Part shown: positions 1 through 9,850 of the stretch, in pieces | How the letters are laid out: each line of letters opens with the position of its first letter | How positions within the stretch are numbered: position 1 is the stretch's first letter | Source of the DNA: Aphelocoma coerulescens | Taxonomy: Eukaryota > Chordata > Aves > Passeriformes > Corvidae | Length of the DNA: 64,000 nt | NCBI RefSeq assembly: GCF_041296385.1 | Contig: NC_091014.1 | Location: forward strand, 9,089,578 to 9,153,577 | Reading direction: 5' to 3' | The notes under the pieces: generated by a model | Told to the model about the DNA's origin: nothing | The model's database searches: none | Seen by the model: only the letters and a program-made list of their open reading frames with translations | Program-made: the position numbers and the translations under genes

Positions 1-357
1 CTCAACATTTTAGAAGCTTCGTAGTTAGGGATCGGTGTGCCCCCGAGCCCAAGGTCCTCTCCAGAACACATTCTGTAAACCAAGATAGAACCATCCAGTG
101 GAAGGATCCTTGGGGAGGGGGGCTCACTTGAGCCTCTCATTGGGGAATCTTGGATAGATATGCTAATTAGTAAAACCTATAATGTTATACCTAATGTTGG
201 GGACACAAACACACACACACACTCGGTGGGGCGCATCTCGATGCATATGACCTGGACGTGTGCACCTAAGGATCCTTAAAATAAATACCAAGGTAAAATC
301 CCTTTCCCCCTTCTAACCATGTATGACTCTTAATTTTAAGACCAGGAAAAGGCATCA
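1..357 (+). mobile_element. Solo-type LTR, 5'-truncated by the window edge
   Basis: This stretch is the reverse complement of the right-hand part of the LTR at 3412-3883, with a few differences (for example near 328-337). It ends in GGCATCA at 351-357, the same 3' terminus as the array LTRs, so its sense strand is plus. An AATAAA (in AAAATAAATACC, about 278-290) lies near the 3' end as expected for an LTR. The 5' end lies outside the window, so solo or proviral status and the target duplication cannot be judged. No retroviral gene follows it in the next 3 kb, so it is not the 5' LTR of a complete provirus. Confidence 0.8.
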
Positions 358-3300
358 GAGGAATGGACTTCCAAATGTCCCACTCACTCAGCTGTATGGA
401 AATTTAGCTCACAGATGTCTACTTCGTAGAAAAACCTTACAGAATTTAATGGAATTAAAATTTTAGATGATGGTGTTGAGGGTAGACTGTGCCCTTGGTT
501 ATTAGAAACTGCAGTTATTTTAGTTTTAACTAAAAAAATTATTAGGCTCAACCTTTAAATGTGCAATAAAGATTCATTTGGTTTCTCTTGGAGATTCAGG
601 TTAGCTGTAAACTCAAGGATTAGAATTAAACAAAATAATTAGTTAAACACAGACAGGCTAATATAAATTATCTTCCTATTCTTACTTGTTCTTTCATTTT
701 CCTTTGTATGTGTGTAATTCAGCTCAGATATAATTTCTGTAGCTTTTAAGTGGAATTGAATGATTGGAGAAAACAGTACAAATAGTAAATACTTTGTTTA
801 AAAATGTACCTATCTGGAGGGGGAGCTTTGGTGAAAATGAGTAGATAAGTATGGGTAGCAATAAATATCATGAGGTAAATATTAACTTAAAACAGCACCC
901 TTTGTGTATTTATTGCCTAAAGAAGGCACATCAAGAGATAAAGCTAAATATTCCTTTAGGCTGTAGATAAAGAGTACCATAAAAGATTGAGTATGTTCCT
1001 TGCAATCAAATGCCTTAGAGAGGTTCAGCAAGGCTGCCAAATAAATTCCCTGATCTTACCCTGACTTGCTATTTTTTTTTTTTTTTCACTTGAATTTGCC
1101 TTTACATTGGTTTGAATAATTGCTGAATCCAAAGCCAGGCTAATTTTGGCAAGAAATTCCAGAAAAACTGAAAGGACTAATATATAGGGTGATAGAATCA
1201 TAACTCAGCTGACAGATGGAACCAATTCTGGTATGCTGGTCTGTGCTTGTCCACTACAAAATCATCCCTGGCTCAAAAAAGTAATTCAAATCATGGAGTA
1301 CTTTTCAACTGGCACATAACACAAGACCATGTGTTCTTACCTTGAAGAGCAATGAAAATTTAGTTTAAATGTCTGGAAGTTGCTGTTGAGTTACAAGTTA
1401 GGTTCAGCCTACTCCTAGTGATGCAGTTGCAAATCCATGATGACAGAATAACTGATGGTATGTCACACACTGATGAGATAATGTCATTACTGATCTACAT
1501 TGTAATAACACAACAAACACTATGATCACTTCTCTACTGGTGACCTAATCTCCCACTTCTGAAAGAGCAATAAATATCTTGCCTTAGAGGATAAAACACA
1601 CACAAAAGTAAACCATTTCAAGGGAATTTGAAGCCATAGTTTCCAAGTTTTATGTTATGCAAACTTTTGTTATGGTATCAACAGTCATCAGTTTTCCTAA
1701 TTGGTAGAAATATAGCAATGTTTGCAGTACAGCAGAAAACTGGTTATTTGATTTTATAACCTTAAAAGAAGATTTTACTAGATATTAAAAGCTCCTTTGC
1801 AGATGAGATCAGAATACTAATACAGATGTATTATTATACTTAAAAAGACCCAAAATCAAAAAGTCTCTTCAGTGGGAAAATCCAGTACTTCAGGAGAAGT
1901 TTTATTCTAAATCTGAACAAAGCTCAGAAAGTTTGAAGTTTCTTCTGGAAAACAAAATTCCTAAAAGTTTTACCAAAGATTCTGGCATTAGAGGTTTAGC
2001 TGCTGCCCTGACTCAGGAAGATCCTCATAGTGCTGAAGGAAGTAAGCATTGGTAGCATGAGGAAGAAAGGTTTCCCTGCATCTGGATAAGAAGCCCAGAA
2101 GATTAAGACAGACAGAGAGCTCTCCCCCAGTTACAGATCTATGACAGACCTGGAAAGTTTTCCATTTATCTGCACAGCAAGATAGTTGCAGAGTATAAGG
2201 TCTTGTGAGCCCAAGAAATGCCTGAGCAAGTAGTCTTAGGACCAGGAAAATATTCTACTGGTAAATTATCAGGCAAGTTATATTATGATCAGGTTTTAGA
2301 TCATCTATCCTTCTGATCCAAGTACTCTGTGACCAAAGAAAAAATATATAGAGATAGATAGACTCATATTATATGAGTAAACATTCATAGAAATCAGTAT
2401 GATCTCCTGGAAAGAAAAAGGCTCTGCAGGAATCCAAATGGAAAAGTTCTACTGCAGGTTTTCTTTTTCAGACCTTTCCTCTTCTTTTGTTTCCTTGATT
2501 CTTCCTAGCTAAGAACAAAAGTTAAGAACTGAAGTTATGAATTTTTAATTTTTCTCTCTGCTGATGAAAAGAAATAATTTTTTTTTACTTTAGTATCACA
2601 CGGAATGTATACAAAAACAGGACAAAAATTATTCAAAGGCTTCTTACTTGCTCAGGTGCTATTAAGAAGGGCTTTTATGCCCTTTTTAATGCTTTTCATA
2701 CTGATTTTTACAATGTGTTTGTCTAAAGGATGATAAATGTTTTTCTGGATATTTGTACTAATGAGCTGGAGATCTCTACGTCTGATAAAGTTCGCCTCTC
2801 CCTTGTGTGAATAAGTAGTGCTGTAAATATATATATATATATATATATTTATTATTATTATTTTTTTCAATTTATAAAAAATGGAATTTTATATTAATGT
2901 GTTTTTAACTCCTGGGGTTTCTTTCACTAGGGACAACTAAGTGTCCAGAGAGGACAATTATCACTACAACTCACTGAATGCTTTATCTATATTGTTTGTG
3001 GATTAGGAACCTGAATTAACCATTGACTCTTTCCGATCCAGTCTGCATTCCCTTCTCCTGGAGAAAAGGAAACATTTTTTTTCTGAAAACCCCTGTACAA
3101 TCAAAAATATTTTTCAGGTCACTTTAGAGGTTTGTCCAATTATTAAAAAGAGTATCAAGAAAAGGTAATACATAGAGGCTAAGGAGCCAAAGTTAGAAGA
3201 CAAGAGGAACAGCTTTGGTAGAGATGGTAATAGATCTGTCATTCTTGGCTCTGCTGGGTGATTTCATTACTGAGAAATTAACACCCTCCTAAAGTTTAGC

Positions 3301-3368
3301 CTGAAAATACATGTAAAAACGAAAACCTAAATATACTGTGGCCTTACTGTGACTTTTGGCATTGTGAA
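358..3368. other. AT-rich intergenic flank, no gene recognised
   Basis: I see no credible coding sequence here: open frames are short, AT-rich and unlike known proteins. Low-complexity tracts include a T run near 1071-1086 and an (AT)n tract near 2826-2849. The left edge is the LTR at 1-357. The right edge is the sharp junction at 3369 where similarity to the internal units of the array begins. Confidence 0.7.
2826..2849. repeat. (AT)n microsatellite
   Basis: About 24 bases of alternating A and T, followed by an AT-rich ATT-repeat tail. A simple sequence repeat with no visible gene association. Confidence 0.85.
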
Positions 3369-3411
3369 TCTCCTCCTTCCACAAGCTGGGCCAAAGGGGC
3401 TGTGGTGGGAG

Positions 3412-3883
3412 TGATGCCTTTTCCTGGTCTTAAAATCAAGAATCATACCCGGTTAGAAGGGGAAAAGGGATTTTACCTTGGTATTTATTTTAAGGATCCT
3501 TAGGTGCACACGTCCAGGTCATATGCATCGAGATGCGCCCCACCGAGTGTGTGTGTGTGTTTGTGTCCCCAACATTAGGTATAACATTATAGGTTTTACT
3601 AATTAGCATATCTATCCAAGATTCCCCAATGAGAGGCTCAAGTGAGCCCCCCTCCCCAAGGATCCTTCCACTGGATGGTTCTATCTTGGTTTACAGAATG
3701 TGTTCTGGAGAGGACCTTGGGGTCTGGGGCACACCGATCCCTAACTACGAAGCTTCTAAAATGTTGAGTCTCTTAGCTTGACAAACAAGTCCAAGAATGT
3801 AGGCAAAACCCACTAAGAATACAGAAGTTGTAAAAGGTATAATAGGGGTATAAAAGAAAAGGCAAAAAATCTTCATGGCATCA
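3412..3883 (-). mobile_element. Solo LTR of an endogenous retrovirus, unit 1
   Basis: A 472-bp element read on the minus strand begins TGATGCC and ends GGCATCA, a perfect 7-base terminal inverted repeat with the canonical TG...CA ends. It is flanked by the direct repeat GGAG (3408-3411 and 3884-3887). Unit 6 has the same flanks fused with a single GGAG at 45751-45754, which is the empty site, so the boundaries are firm. An AATAAA lies close to the 3' end. A 4-bp duplication fits class I (gammaretrovirus-like) elements better than ERVK (6 bp) or ERVL (5 bp); this class call is inference. It contains a short GT-rich tract. It lies on the same strand as the gene, about 1.1 kb beyond its stop codon. 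Confidence 0.9.
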
Positions 3884-4373
3884 GGAGCAGTGCCTGCCCA
3901 GCAGAGGAAGCAAAAGGCAGGGAGCTCAGCGAGCACAGTTCCCTCTCAGTGGAACAGCGAGTTCTGCTGTTGGCAGCGATCCTCCTCTGGGAGGTCCCTG
4001 CCTGCTCTCCTCACTCTTGCCTGCTTGTTCCTGGCCCCTCAGAGGACTTCCCTCTCTGACGTGGGCCACAGCAGCTTTCTTTCCCATGCTCTCAATGAGG
4101 AGGGGCAGGTTTTAAGCAGCACTGGGAGGATTAATTAATATTTGAGCTGTTTCAACCATCATGACTTCTGGTTGCATTCATGAGACAAAATTAATAGCCT
4201 GGCTCTAGAGTGTTGCAGAAATGCAATACCGAGATGTGACTGCTGGACACAATCACCGCTTGAGTCACTTTGTCATTTTTTCAGGTAGCTGCAATGGATG
4301 GACATTCTCTAAGAACCATTGGGTTAAATACAAAGAAGGACACTTTTCAGGCAATTTGAGAAACTTCTCTCCT

Positions 4374-4379
4374 TTTATT
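4374..4379 (-). terminator. Candidate poly(A) signal of the ITPRIPL1-like gene
   Basis: AATAAA on the minus strand about 620 bases beyond the stop codon. It is the first exact hexamer I found downstream of the CDS. It is retained in all six units (also near 12820, 21266, 29712, 38298 and 46237) although the bases around it differ between units 1-4 and 5-6. A 3' UTR of about 0.6 kb is plausible, but no transcript supports it here. Confidence 0.4.
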
Positions 4380-4996
4380 ATTTCTTCAAACATACATATG
4401 TAGATATTACTGAAGGGCAGCTATACCAGAGTAGCTCAACTGCCTAAACTAAGGGTAACTGGGCAATAATCTCACACTAACAATCCTAAAGGACCTCTTG
4501 ACGCGATGATGATGAAACTAGTTCCTATTAGGAAAACTTGGACTACCTATTCTCCTATGGTAAAGTGAGTTAAAACTATTATCTTCACTTCCACAGACTG
4601 AGATGAACTACATCTTTACAAAACCATTATAAAGTACATACAGGTCACTGAAAAAACTACACTAATTTTCTAACAGGCTCGGTTTTGGTCTTCCAGGTGT
4701 GCCAGGCAACCTCTCAGCATCAGTGTCTTCCGTGAGGATGTGCAGGTGGAGCCAGTTTCTGCCTTACAGACTTTGGGCAATATTGCAACAGCACCGTCAT
4801 GACTGGAAGGTGAAGGGCAAGGCAACGCAGAGATGTGTGTCTGCACGGTGAATCCATGTGCCGCAGCATCTTCCATCCATGGGAGCAGGAAAGCAGCTTC
4901 AGGATTGCCAGTGAAAAAAGCAAGAATGATGCCGTGCTCACGTGGCTGCCATCGGGTGTGAGCCCCCCCAGCACAGCTCTGTGCAGGGAATTCCTC

Positions 4997-7528
4997 TCAG
5001 AGGCTGGAGAGCAGCGTCCAGAGGCGGAATCGCAGCTGACCATAAGCTTGCATCGCCTCCGCGTGGGCGGCCGGATCTCGGGCCAGGTGCTCAAAGAGGT
5101 TGAGCGGCTCGACCGTTCGCATTGCCGGCGGCAAGCTGATCTCCGCAGGAAGCCTCTTGTTGCCCAGGACAAAGTGCTCCAGGCGTTTCAACTGCAGGCA
5201 GCGGCGCAGGTATGCCATGATGTCCCACAGCCGCCGCTCAAATTCCCTCCTGCGCCACTTGGACAGCGGTACGGTGGTCAGCACGTGCATGACCACAGTC
5301 TTCCAGGTCGAGCTGGAAAAACCTGTGCCCCTCAGGATGTAGGTGAAGAGCTGCAGGCATTTCAGGTGCAAGCTCTCACACGGCACCTGCCTGGCCACGT
5401 GCTGGAAGAATTTTGCCTCTGCCACAGCGTACGTCTCAGGCCACGCTGTGCTTGCGATGGACTCGGCCTTGGCGGGCCGGCTGCTCACAGAGCTGCTGGA
5501 GCCGCCTTTCTGGGCCTCTGTGGGCTGGCTGACCACAAAGATGTCGGAGTCCCCGTGGCGCACCCCAAACAGCATCTCCACCATCAGGCTCTCCTTGCCT
5601 TTGCTCAGCCGGAATTGGCAGGACCGGCTGCAGGGCTGAAACACCAAGTGCCACGAGTACGACTGAGGCAAATGCAGCCACGAGCATCTCACCAGCTGGT
5701 AGAACCAGTGGGAGGTTTTCTCCACGTCCAGGTAGGAGCCAGTGCAGAGTGTCTCTAGGAGGCTGGGCTTCTGCTTCCGCCGCAGCTCCTTCTGCGAGTG
5801 GTGCAGGAAGCACAACAGCTTCTCGCCCAGCTGCTCCCTCTCGCACGTGCACACCAGCTCCACACGGACGCAGAAGGTCCTTGCTGCCATCTGCCCGGCA
5901 CTGTTCAGCTCCAGGTGGAAGGCGTGTCCCGGCGGGGGATTCAGTGGGACCAGCATGCGGTACACCACATCCTGCTCACGGGGACTCCAACCCTCAAAGG
6001 CACTGCCCACCCCGATGGCTTCTTGAGGCACCGGGTAGAAACTATTGCTCACGCTGTCAGTAAAGACACGCGTGAAGCTCTCCATCAGCTCCGCTGCCAC
6101 TGAGCGACCTCTCTCCACGTCCTCGACAGGACACTGTATGCGATCCACTAAAAGGATCCCTCGCTTATTCCCAACGTCCCGGGTGTCTTCTTCCTCTTCA
6201 GTTCCACCACGGCTGCCTTTGTCCTTGCCATCACCGCGGCCTTCTTTTTCACTGGCAGCCACATTTCCACCTTCTTCTTCTTTTCCATCTTCATTCTTCT
6301 TGCCTTTCACATTCGCATCCCTGTTTTCCTGATCCTTCCCATTCCGATCACTGGTTCTGTGTTCACTGGAATGCCTGTCTTCCTTCACCTTCACATTGTT
6401 GCTGTCTCCTTCACTTGCTTTATCAGCACCTTCTTCAGTTGAAGCAACATTGCCGTGCTCCTCTCCATTTCCATCTTCATTTTTTTCTCCCTTCATATCG
6501 GCAGCACTGCCTTTCTCATCTTTGTCTCCATCATTGCCTTCTTCGTTTCCAACGTCATTCTTTTCTTCCTCAGTTGCAGCAAAACCACAATGGTCTACTG
6601 CATTCCCACCATCACTGCTGTCTTCCTGTCCTGTCCAATCACTGCTTCTTTGCTCACCGGCATCACTGCTTTCCTCCACCTTCAGATCCGCATTTTCTCC
6701 CTTTCCATCTCCCTCGTATTGACCTTCTTTTACATCATCATTGTTGCCGGCCTTCGTATTTGCATCAATGGTTTTTTCTTCATTTCCATCTCCTCCTTCT
6801 TTCTTTTCAGCATCATGGTCTGGTTCCACCTGCACATCCTTGTTTTCTCCTTCATTTGCTTCAGCATGGCCTTCTTTATCTCGAGCAACATTGCCAGGTT
6901 CTTCTTCATTTCCTTCAGCAGTGTTGCCTCCTGGCACATTCCCACCACTCCGTCCTTCATCTTTCTTTAAGTCACAGGCATCTTCATTCTTCACATTTTG
7001 GTCTTCCTTCACCTTCACATCTTCATTTCCTTCACTGGCATCATCTTCCTCTCCTTCATCTGCAGCCACAGGACTGCCTTCTCCTTCATTTTCATTACCG
7101 CTGTCATCTGCCTCCACGGTCATATTATGGTTTTCTCCATCTTCCTTTGAATCAATAGTGTCTTCTTGCTGTTCTTTTCCTCTCTCCTCTCCTAGGGTCT
7201 TGCAGGAGCTCTGGTCCTTGCCGCTGCTGTTGGCTTCGCGGCTCTTTCTCCTGCAGCTAAACCACAGGCCCAAGAGGAGCAGGAGTCCAGCAAGAGCCCA
7301 GAATGGCCACTGCTGCAGGGCACCAAAGAGCAGGGCTCCCCAGCCCTCGTCCTGCTGCTCCGGGGGCCCTTGCTCCAGCTCCTGCAGCAGCCGAGCCATC
7401 TCGCGGTCGAGCAGCTCCTCCCGCTCCTGCATTCGCCGGTGCGTGGCCTCATCCAGCCCATCCCCAGCTGGCTGGGGGTACTGGATCAGGCTTTGCACGA
7501 GCACGAAGAGCAATGACAATAAAGCCAT
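4997..7528 (-). CDS. ITPRIPL1-like: ITPRIP-like 1 protein, type A (copy 1, 843 aa)
   Basis: A single-exon coding sequence for a type I membrane protein of the ITPRIP family; family members are linked to IP3-receptor regulation, and human ITPRIPL1 has been reported as a CD3-epsilon ligand. Visible parts are: hydrophobic N-terminus (1-20, MALLSLLFVLVQSL, probable signal peptide); charged, heptad-like segment (25-60); membrane helix (about 74-90) followed by CRRK; very acidic linker rich in E, D, G, N and K (about 95-455); Mab-21-like nucleotidyltransferase-fold domain (about 456-843). The domain keeps GSAFEGW (508-514) and E518-x-D520, resembling the GS...ExD pattern of cGAS-type enzymes. The ATG at 7528 is chosen because a splice acceptor (CTCTTGCAG) lies just upstream and the family begins this way; the frame stays open upstream to 7990 only because intron and 5' UTR lack stops. 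The linker is far longer than in ordinary ITPRIPL1 proteins, which I recall as about 550 aa. Confidence 0.88.
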   Translation of the reverse strand: MALLSLLFVLVQSLIQYPQPAGDGLDEATHRRMQEREELLDREMARLLQELEQGPPEQQDEGWGALLFGALQQWPFWALAGLLLLLGLWFSCRRKSREANSSGKDQSSCKTLGEERGKEQQEDTIDSKEDGENHNMTVEADDSGNENEGEGSPVAADEGEEDDASEGNEDVKVKEDQNVKNEDACDLKKDEGRSGGNVPGGNTAEGNEEEPGNVARDKEGHAEANEGENKDVQVEPDHDAEKKEGGDGNEEKTIDANTKAGNNDDVKEGQYEGDGKGENADLKVEESSDAGEQRSSDWTGQEDSSDGGNAVDHCGFAATEEEKNDVGNEEGNDGDKDEKGSAADMKGEKNEDGNGEEHGNVASTEEGADKASEGDSNNVKVKEDRHSSEHRTSDRNGKDQENRDANVKGKKNEDGKEEEGGNVAASEKEGRGDGKDKGSRGGTEEEEDTRDVGNKRGILLVDRIQCPVEDVERGRSVAAELMESFTRVFTDSVSNSFYPVPQEAIGVGSAFEGWSPREQDVVYRMLVPLNPPPGHAFHLELNSAGQMAARTFCVRVELVCTCEREQLGEKLLCFLHHSQKELRRKQKPSLLETLCTGSYLDVEKTSHWFYQLVRCSWLHLPQSYSWHLVFQPCSRSCQFRLSKGKESLMVEMLFGVRHGDSDIFVVSQPTEAQKGGSSSSVSSRPAKAESIASTAWPETYAVAEAKFFQHVARQVPCESLHLKCLQLFTYILRGTGFSSSTWKTVVMHVLTTVPLSKWRRREFERRLWDIMAYLRRCLQLKRLEHFVLGNKRLPAEISLPPAMRTVEPLNLFEHLARDPAAHAEAMQAYGQLRFRLWTLLSSL

Positions 7529-7531
7529 GGT

Positions 7532-7809
7532 CTGCAAGAGGACACACAGAAGGGGTTCAGTAGGGCCGGAATGGAGGCAGCCGGTGCGGGGCAGGAGCCA
7601 CAGGGATGTGGCAGCAGGAAGGAGAGGGCCCCCGGCAGCTGGCAGGAGGCAAGGCCTGCACCGCTGCCCCAGCGAGCACCGAGCCGGAGCAAGGCGCTCC
7701 CGCCAGGGGCTGGGCCCTGCATGCAGGGACAGAACACACGCCCCGGCTGCCGGCGCTTCTGCCCCAGCCCTCCCCCAGCCCGGCCTCCCCACCACCTGTG
7801 TGCACTCAC
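7532..7809 (-). other. Intron in the 5' UTR, copy 1
   Basis: The minus-strand donor is GCG|GTGAGTGC at 7809 and the acceptor is a pyrimidine-rich CCTCTTGCAG ending at 7532, three bases before the ATG. The 278-bp intron is conserved in all six copies. This explains why the long frame continues upstream of the start codon without being protein. Equivalent introns are 15978-16255, 24424-24701, 32870-33147, 41281-41558 and 49220-49497. In copy 4 the second-last exon base before the donor is changed, leaving GTGAGT intact. Confidence 0.7.
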
Positions 7810-7897
7810 CGCTTGCCCAGGCTCTACTGGGGGCAACGGCAACCAACGGGGCCTTTTCTAGCTGCCCCCATTGTGACACGGCCCCTGTGGTGTCACA
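7810..7897 (-). promoter_or_regulatory. Non-coding first exon and proximal promoter with palindrome, copy 1
   Basis: Sequence upstream of the donor should hold the short non-coding first exon and the core promoter; it is GC-rich and has no clear TATA box. An 8-base inverted repeat TGTGACAC (7872-7879) and GTGTCACA (7890-7897), separated by 10 bases, is present unchanged in every copy: 16318-16343, 24764-24789, 33210-33235, 41621-41646 and 49560-49585. It could be a dimeric transcription-factor site, but no factor can be named from the sequence alone. The transcription start is not determined. Confidence 0.4.
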
Positions 7898-9815
7898 GGC
7901 CCCAGAGCGCATCACAGGCCAGCCCCACCCGCCATCCCCAGCCCGGGAACTCATCATGGCCCTGGGCACCCAGAGCCTCAACAGACACAAAGTGCAGACC
8001 CATCAGTCGTGAACCTGGGAACCCCAGGGCTTCCCTGTACAAAGCAGGCACAAGCACCCTCCCACACAAACCCTTGTCAAATACAAATATGGGTGACAGG
8101 ACCCCGATACGCTCTCTATATAGGTGCAGGCTTTTACTGATGATTGCAGGCAGATGTTCTTTACTATTAACAATAATATTTATTACTTTGGCCACAGCCT
8201 GTCATACAATACAGGCTAATTTTTAGTTACAGGTTTAGTGAGAAAGCAAGAATTAGAAGCTGCTTGAATGATGCACAGGAAGTTTAAACGTCATCCAATG
8301 TTAAGGCCTACCCTTCTTTTACACCAGCACTGTCCTGCCTCACACATCTTTTGTGAGATAAACCCTTTTGGGAGGGTTTCTCTCCTGAATTTAGGAACAC
8401 TTTCAAAGATCTGTTTATTGTTTGACAAAAGATCACCTACATCCAACTGATGGTTTGCACAGTAGCACAAAAAACCATCCAAACTACTTCTTACGCTAGA
8501 TGTGGCTGATCAATAGCCTGGCTGAGAAATGGACAAGCCACTGTAACAAGAAATACAAGTTTGGAAAAGGAAAAAGAAAAGTCCTCAAAACACAGAACTC
8601 CTGAAGCTTAGCTCGCTCCACTCTAATGTGCTCTCCCTCAATGCCACATAAAGATGTGCTCCTCCTGACACTTGCAGCAACTGGCTTCTCTCTTGCCATT
8701 CCGAGAGGAACTCTATTTTGTATAGGGATGTAGATGTGTCTGCATTTAGACGCCATCCTCAGTACAAACCTCCTCCCTTGCTTTTTTCTGACTGGAGATC
8801 CTTGCTACTGGATACGATGTTGCTGTTTATTGGGAAGAGTTTCTCTGATGCTGATCACAGCACAGCACAGCAGGAGCTCCCTTTTTGCTCTCTTGAGCTA
8901 CTCAAATTCCTCTTGGGTGATCTCTGAAATACTCTTTATCAGCTGAGGGCTGACAAAACACAGAATATCTGATTAATCACCCTTCTCTTCTCCAGCCATG
9001 ACACAAGAGCCGGGTGCACTCAGAAAACAGTTTTCTGAACCATCCTATATAATAACAATCAATTCCTTATAATTTCTGCCATCTAGATGAGGTCGCCATT
9101 GAACAGCTCCATGTCCCAAGTGGTACCCAGCAGGGAGGGAAGCAGAGGAAGACAGGATCACAGCAGCCACTGATCAGTCATTCACAGGCATCATCACAAA
9201 GAAAGACGAGAGAATCAGGAATTTCACAGGCTACTGTGTTTCAGCAGCGCATATCATCCTCCTCTTTTTAAATCTCTACTGATCACTACCTTCCAGTCCC
9301 TTCACAGTGCTCTCCTAATCCACAGGAGTAACTAAGATGCAGAATGTAAGGAAAAATTTCTTCTGACCTCCAGTCACCTGAGAATCAAGCAGGTAAGAGA
9401 AAATCTCCACGCTACTCTAAGGAAGATGTTTTATCAACTCACCTGTAGCTAAAGCTATTCAGAAAGCCCACACTACCAGACCCAGAGTGGTAAAGAGCCT
9501 ATTCATTTGCTGACCCTGGAGAAAAGGCAGCTTTAAACAAACTCTGCCACTCCCACTCTCTCTCCCTAGAACTTCAGGTTGAGACGCCTAGGACCAACTA
9601 AAGAAAAAAGCCATTTCATTCATGCCCTGCTCAAGCATTTCACACCCTCTTGTCCCTCCCAATCTACCAGCCAGTCAAACACAGAAAAAGCAAGAGACCC
9701 GTGGTAGGCTTCCAGTGGAAATACTGGCAAAATCTTCTTGGACTGCATTATTTGAAGGACCTGAGGTCAACTCACTGACCGTGAATGACTTTTACTGCTC
9801 CACTTAGCCTACCAG

Positions 9816-9850
9816 CTCAGCTCAGCTCAGCTCAGCTCAGCTCAGCTCAG
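9816..9850. repeat. (CTCAG)7 minisatellite, unit 1
   Basis: Seven perfect CTCAG pentamers in a non-coding part of the unit. The same site in the other units has 7, 7, 7, 9 and 6 repeats, so it mutates faster than its surroundings. Confidence 0.95.

Noticed and set aside
358..3411. Internal region of a provirus between the two LTRs
   Set aside because: The LTRs are inverted rather than direct repeats and no retroviral coding remnants or primer-binding site are visible between them.
3745..3936. 63-codon minus-strand frame repeated in units 1-5, with hydrophobic stretches
   Set aside because: It runs across the LTR border into flanking DNA and is absent from unit 6, where the empty site lies. 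It is a chance frame of the insertion.
4835..5758. 307-codon plus-strand frame opposite the Mab-21-like domain, conserved in all units
   Set aside because: Conservation follows from the sense gene being conserved; its composition (Q, H, P, A, R-rich) and lack of any family match mark it as antisense.
7529..7990. N-terminal extension of the minus-strand frame giving 997 aa
   Set aside because: The added part crosses a clear acceptor and donor pair and a promoter-like GC-rich region, lacks family similarity, and the family starts at MALLSLLF. It is intron and 5' UTR.
6741..8012. Long plus-strand open frame (423 codons) opposite the type A gene, and the 594-codon equivalents at 39977-41761 and 47916-49700
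   Set aside because: They are antisense shadows of the acidic linker: GAA/GAG/GAT-rich codons give stop-free, serine- and phenylalanine-rich reverse frames. They have no domain and their sequence changes with the sense gene.
9816..9850. CTCAG/AGCTC repeats as an immunoglobulin switch-like region
   Set aside because: The pentamers resemble switch repeats, but the array is only 30-45 bases and no immunoglobulin gene is near.
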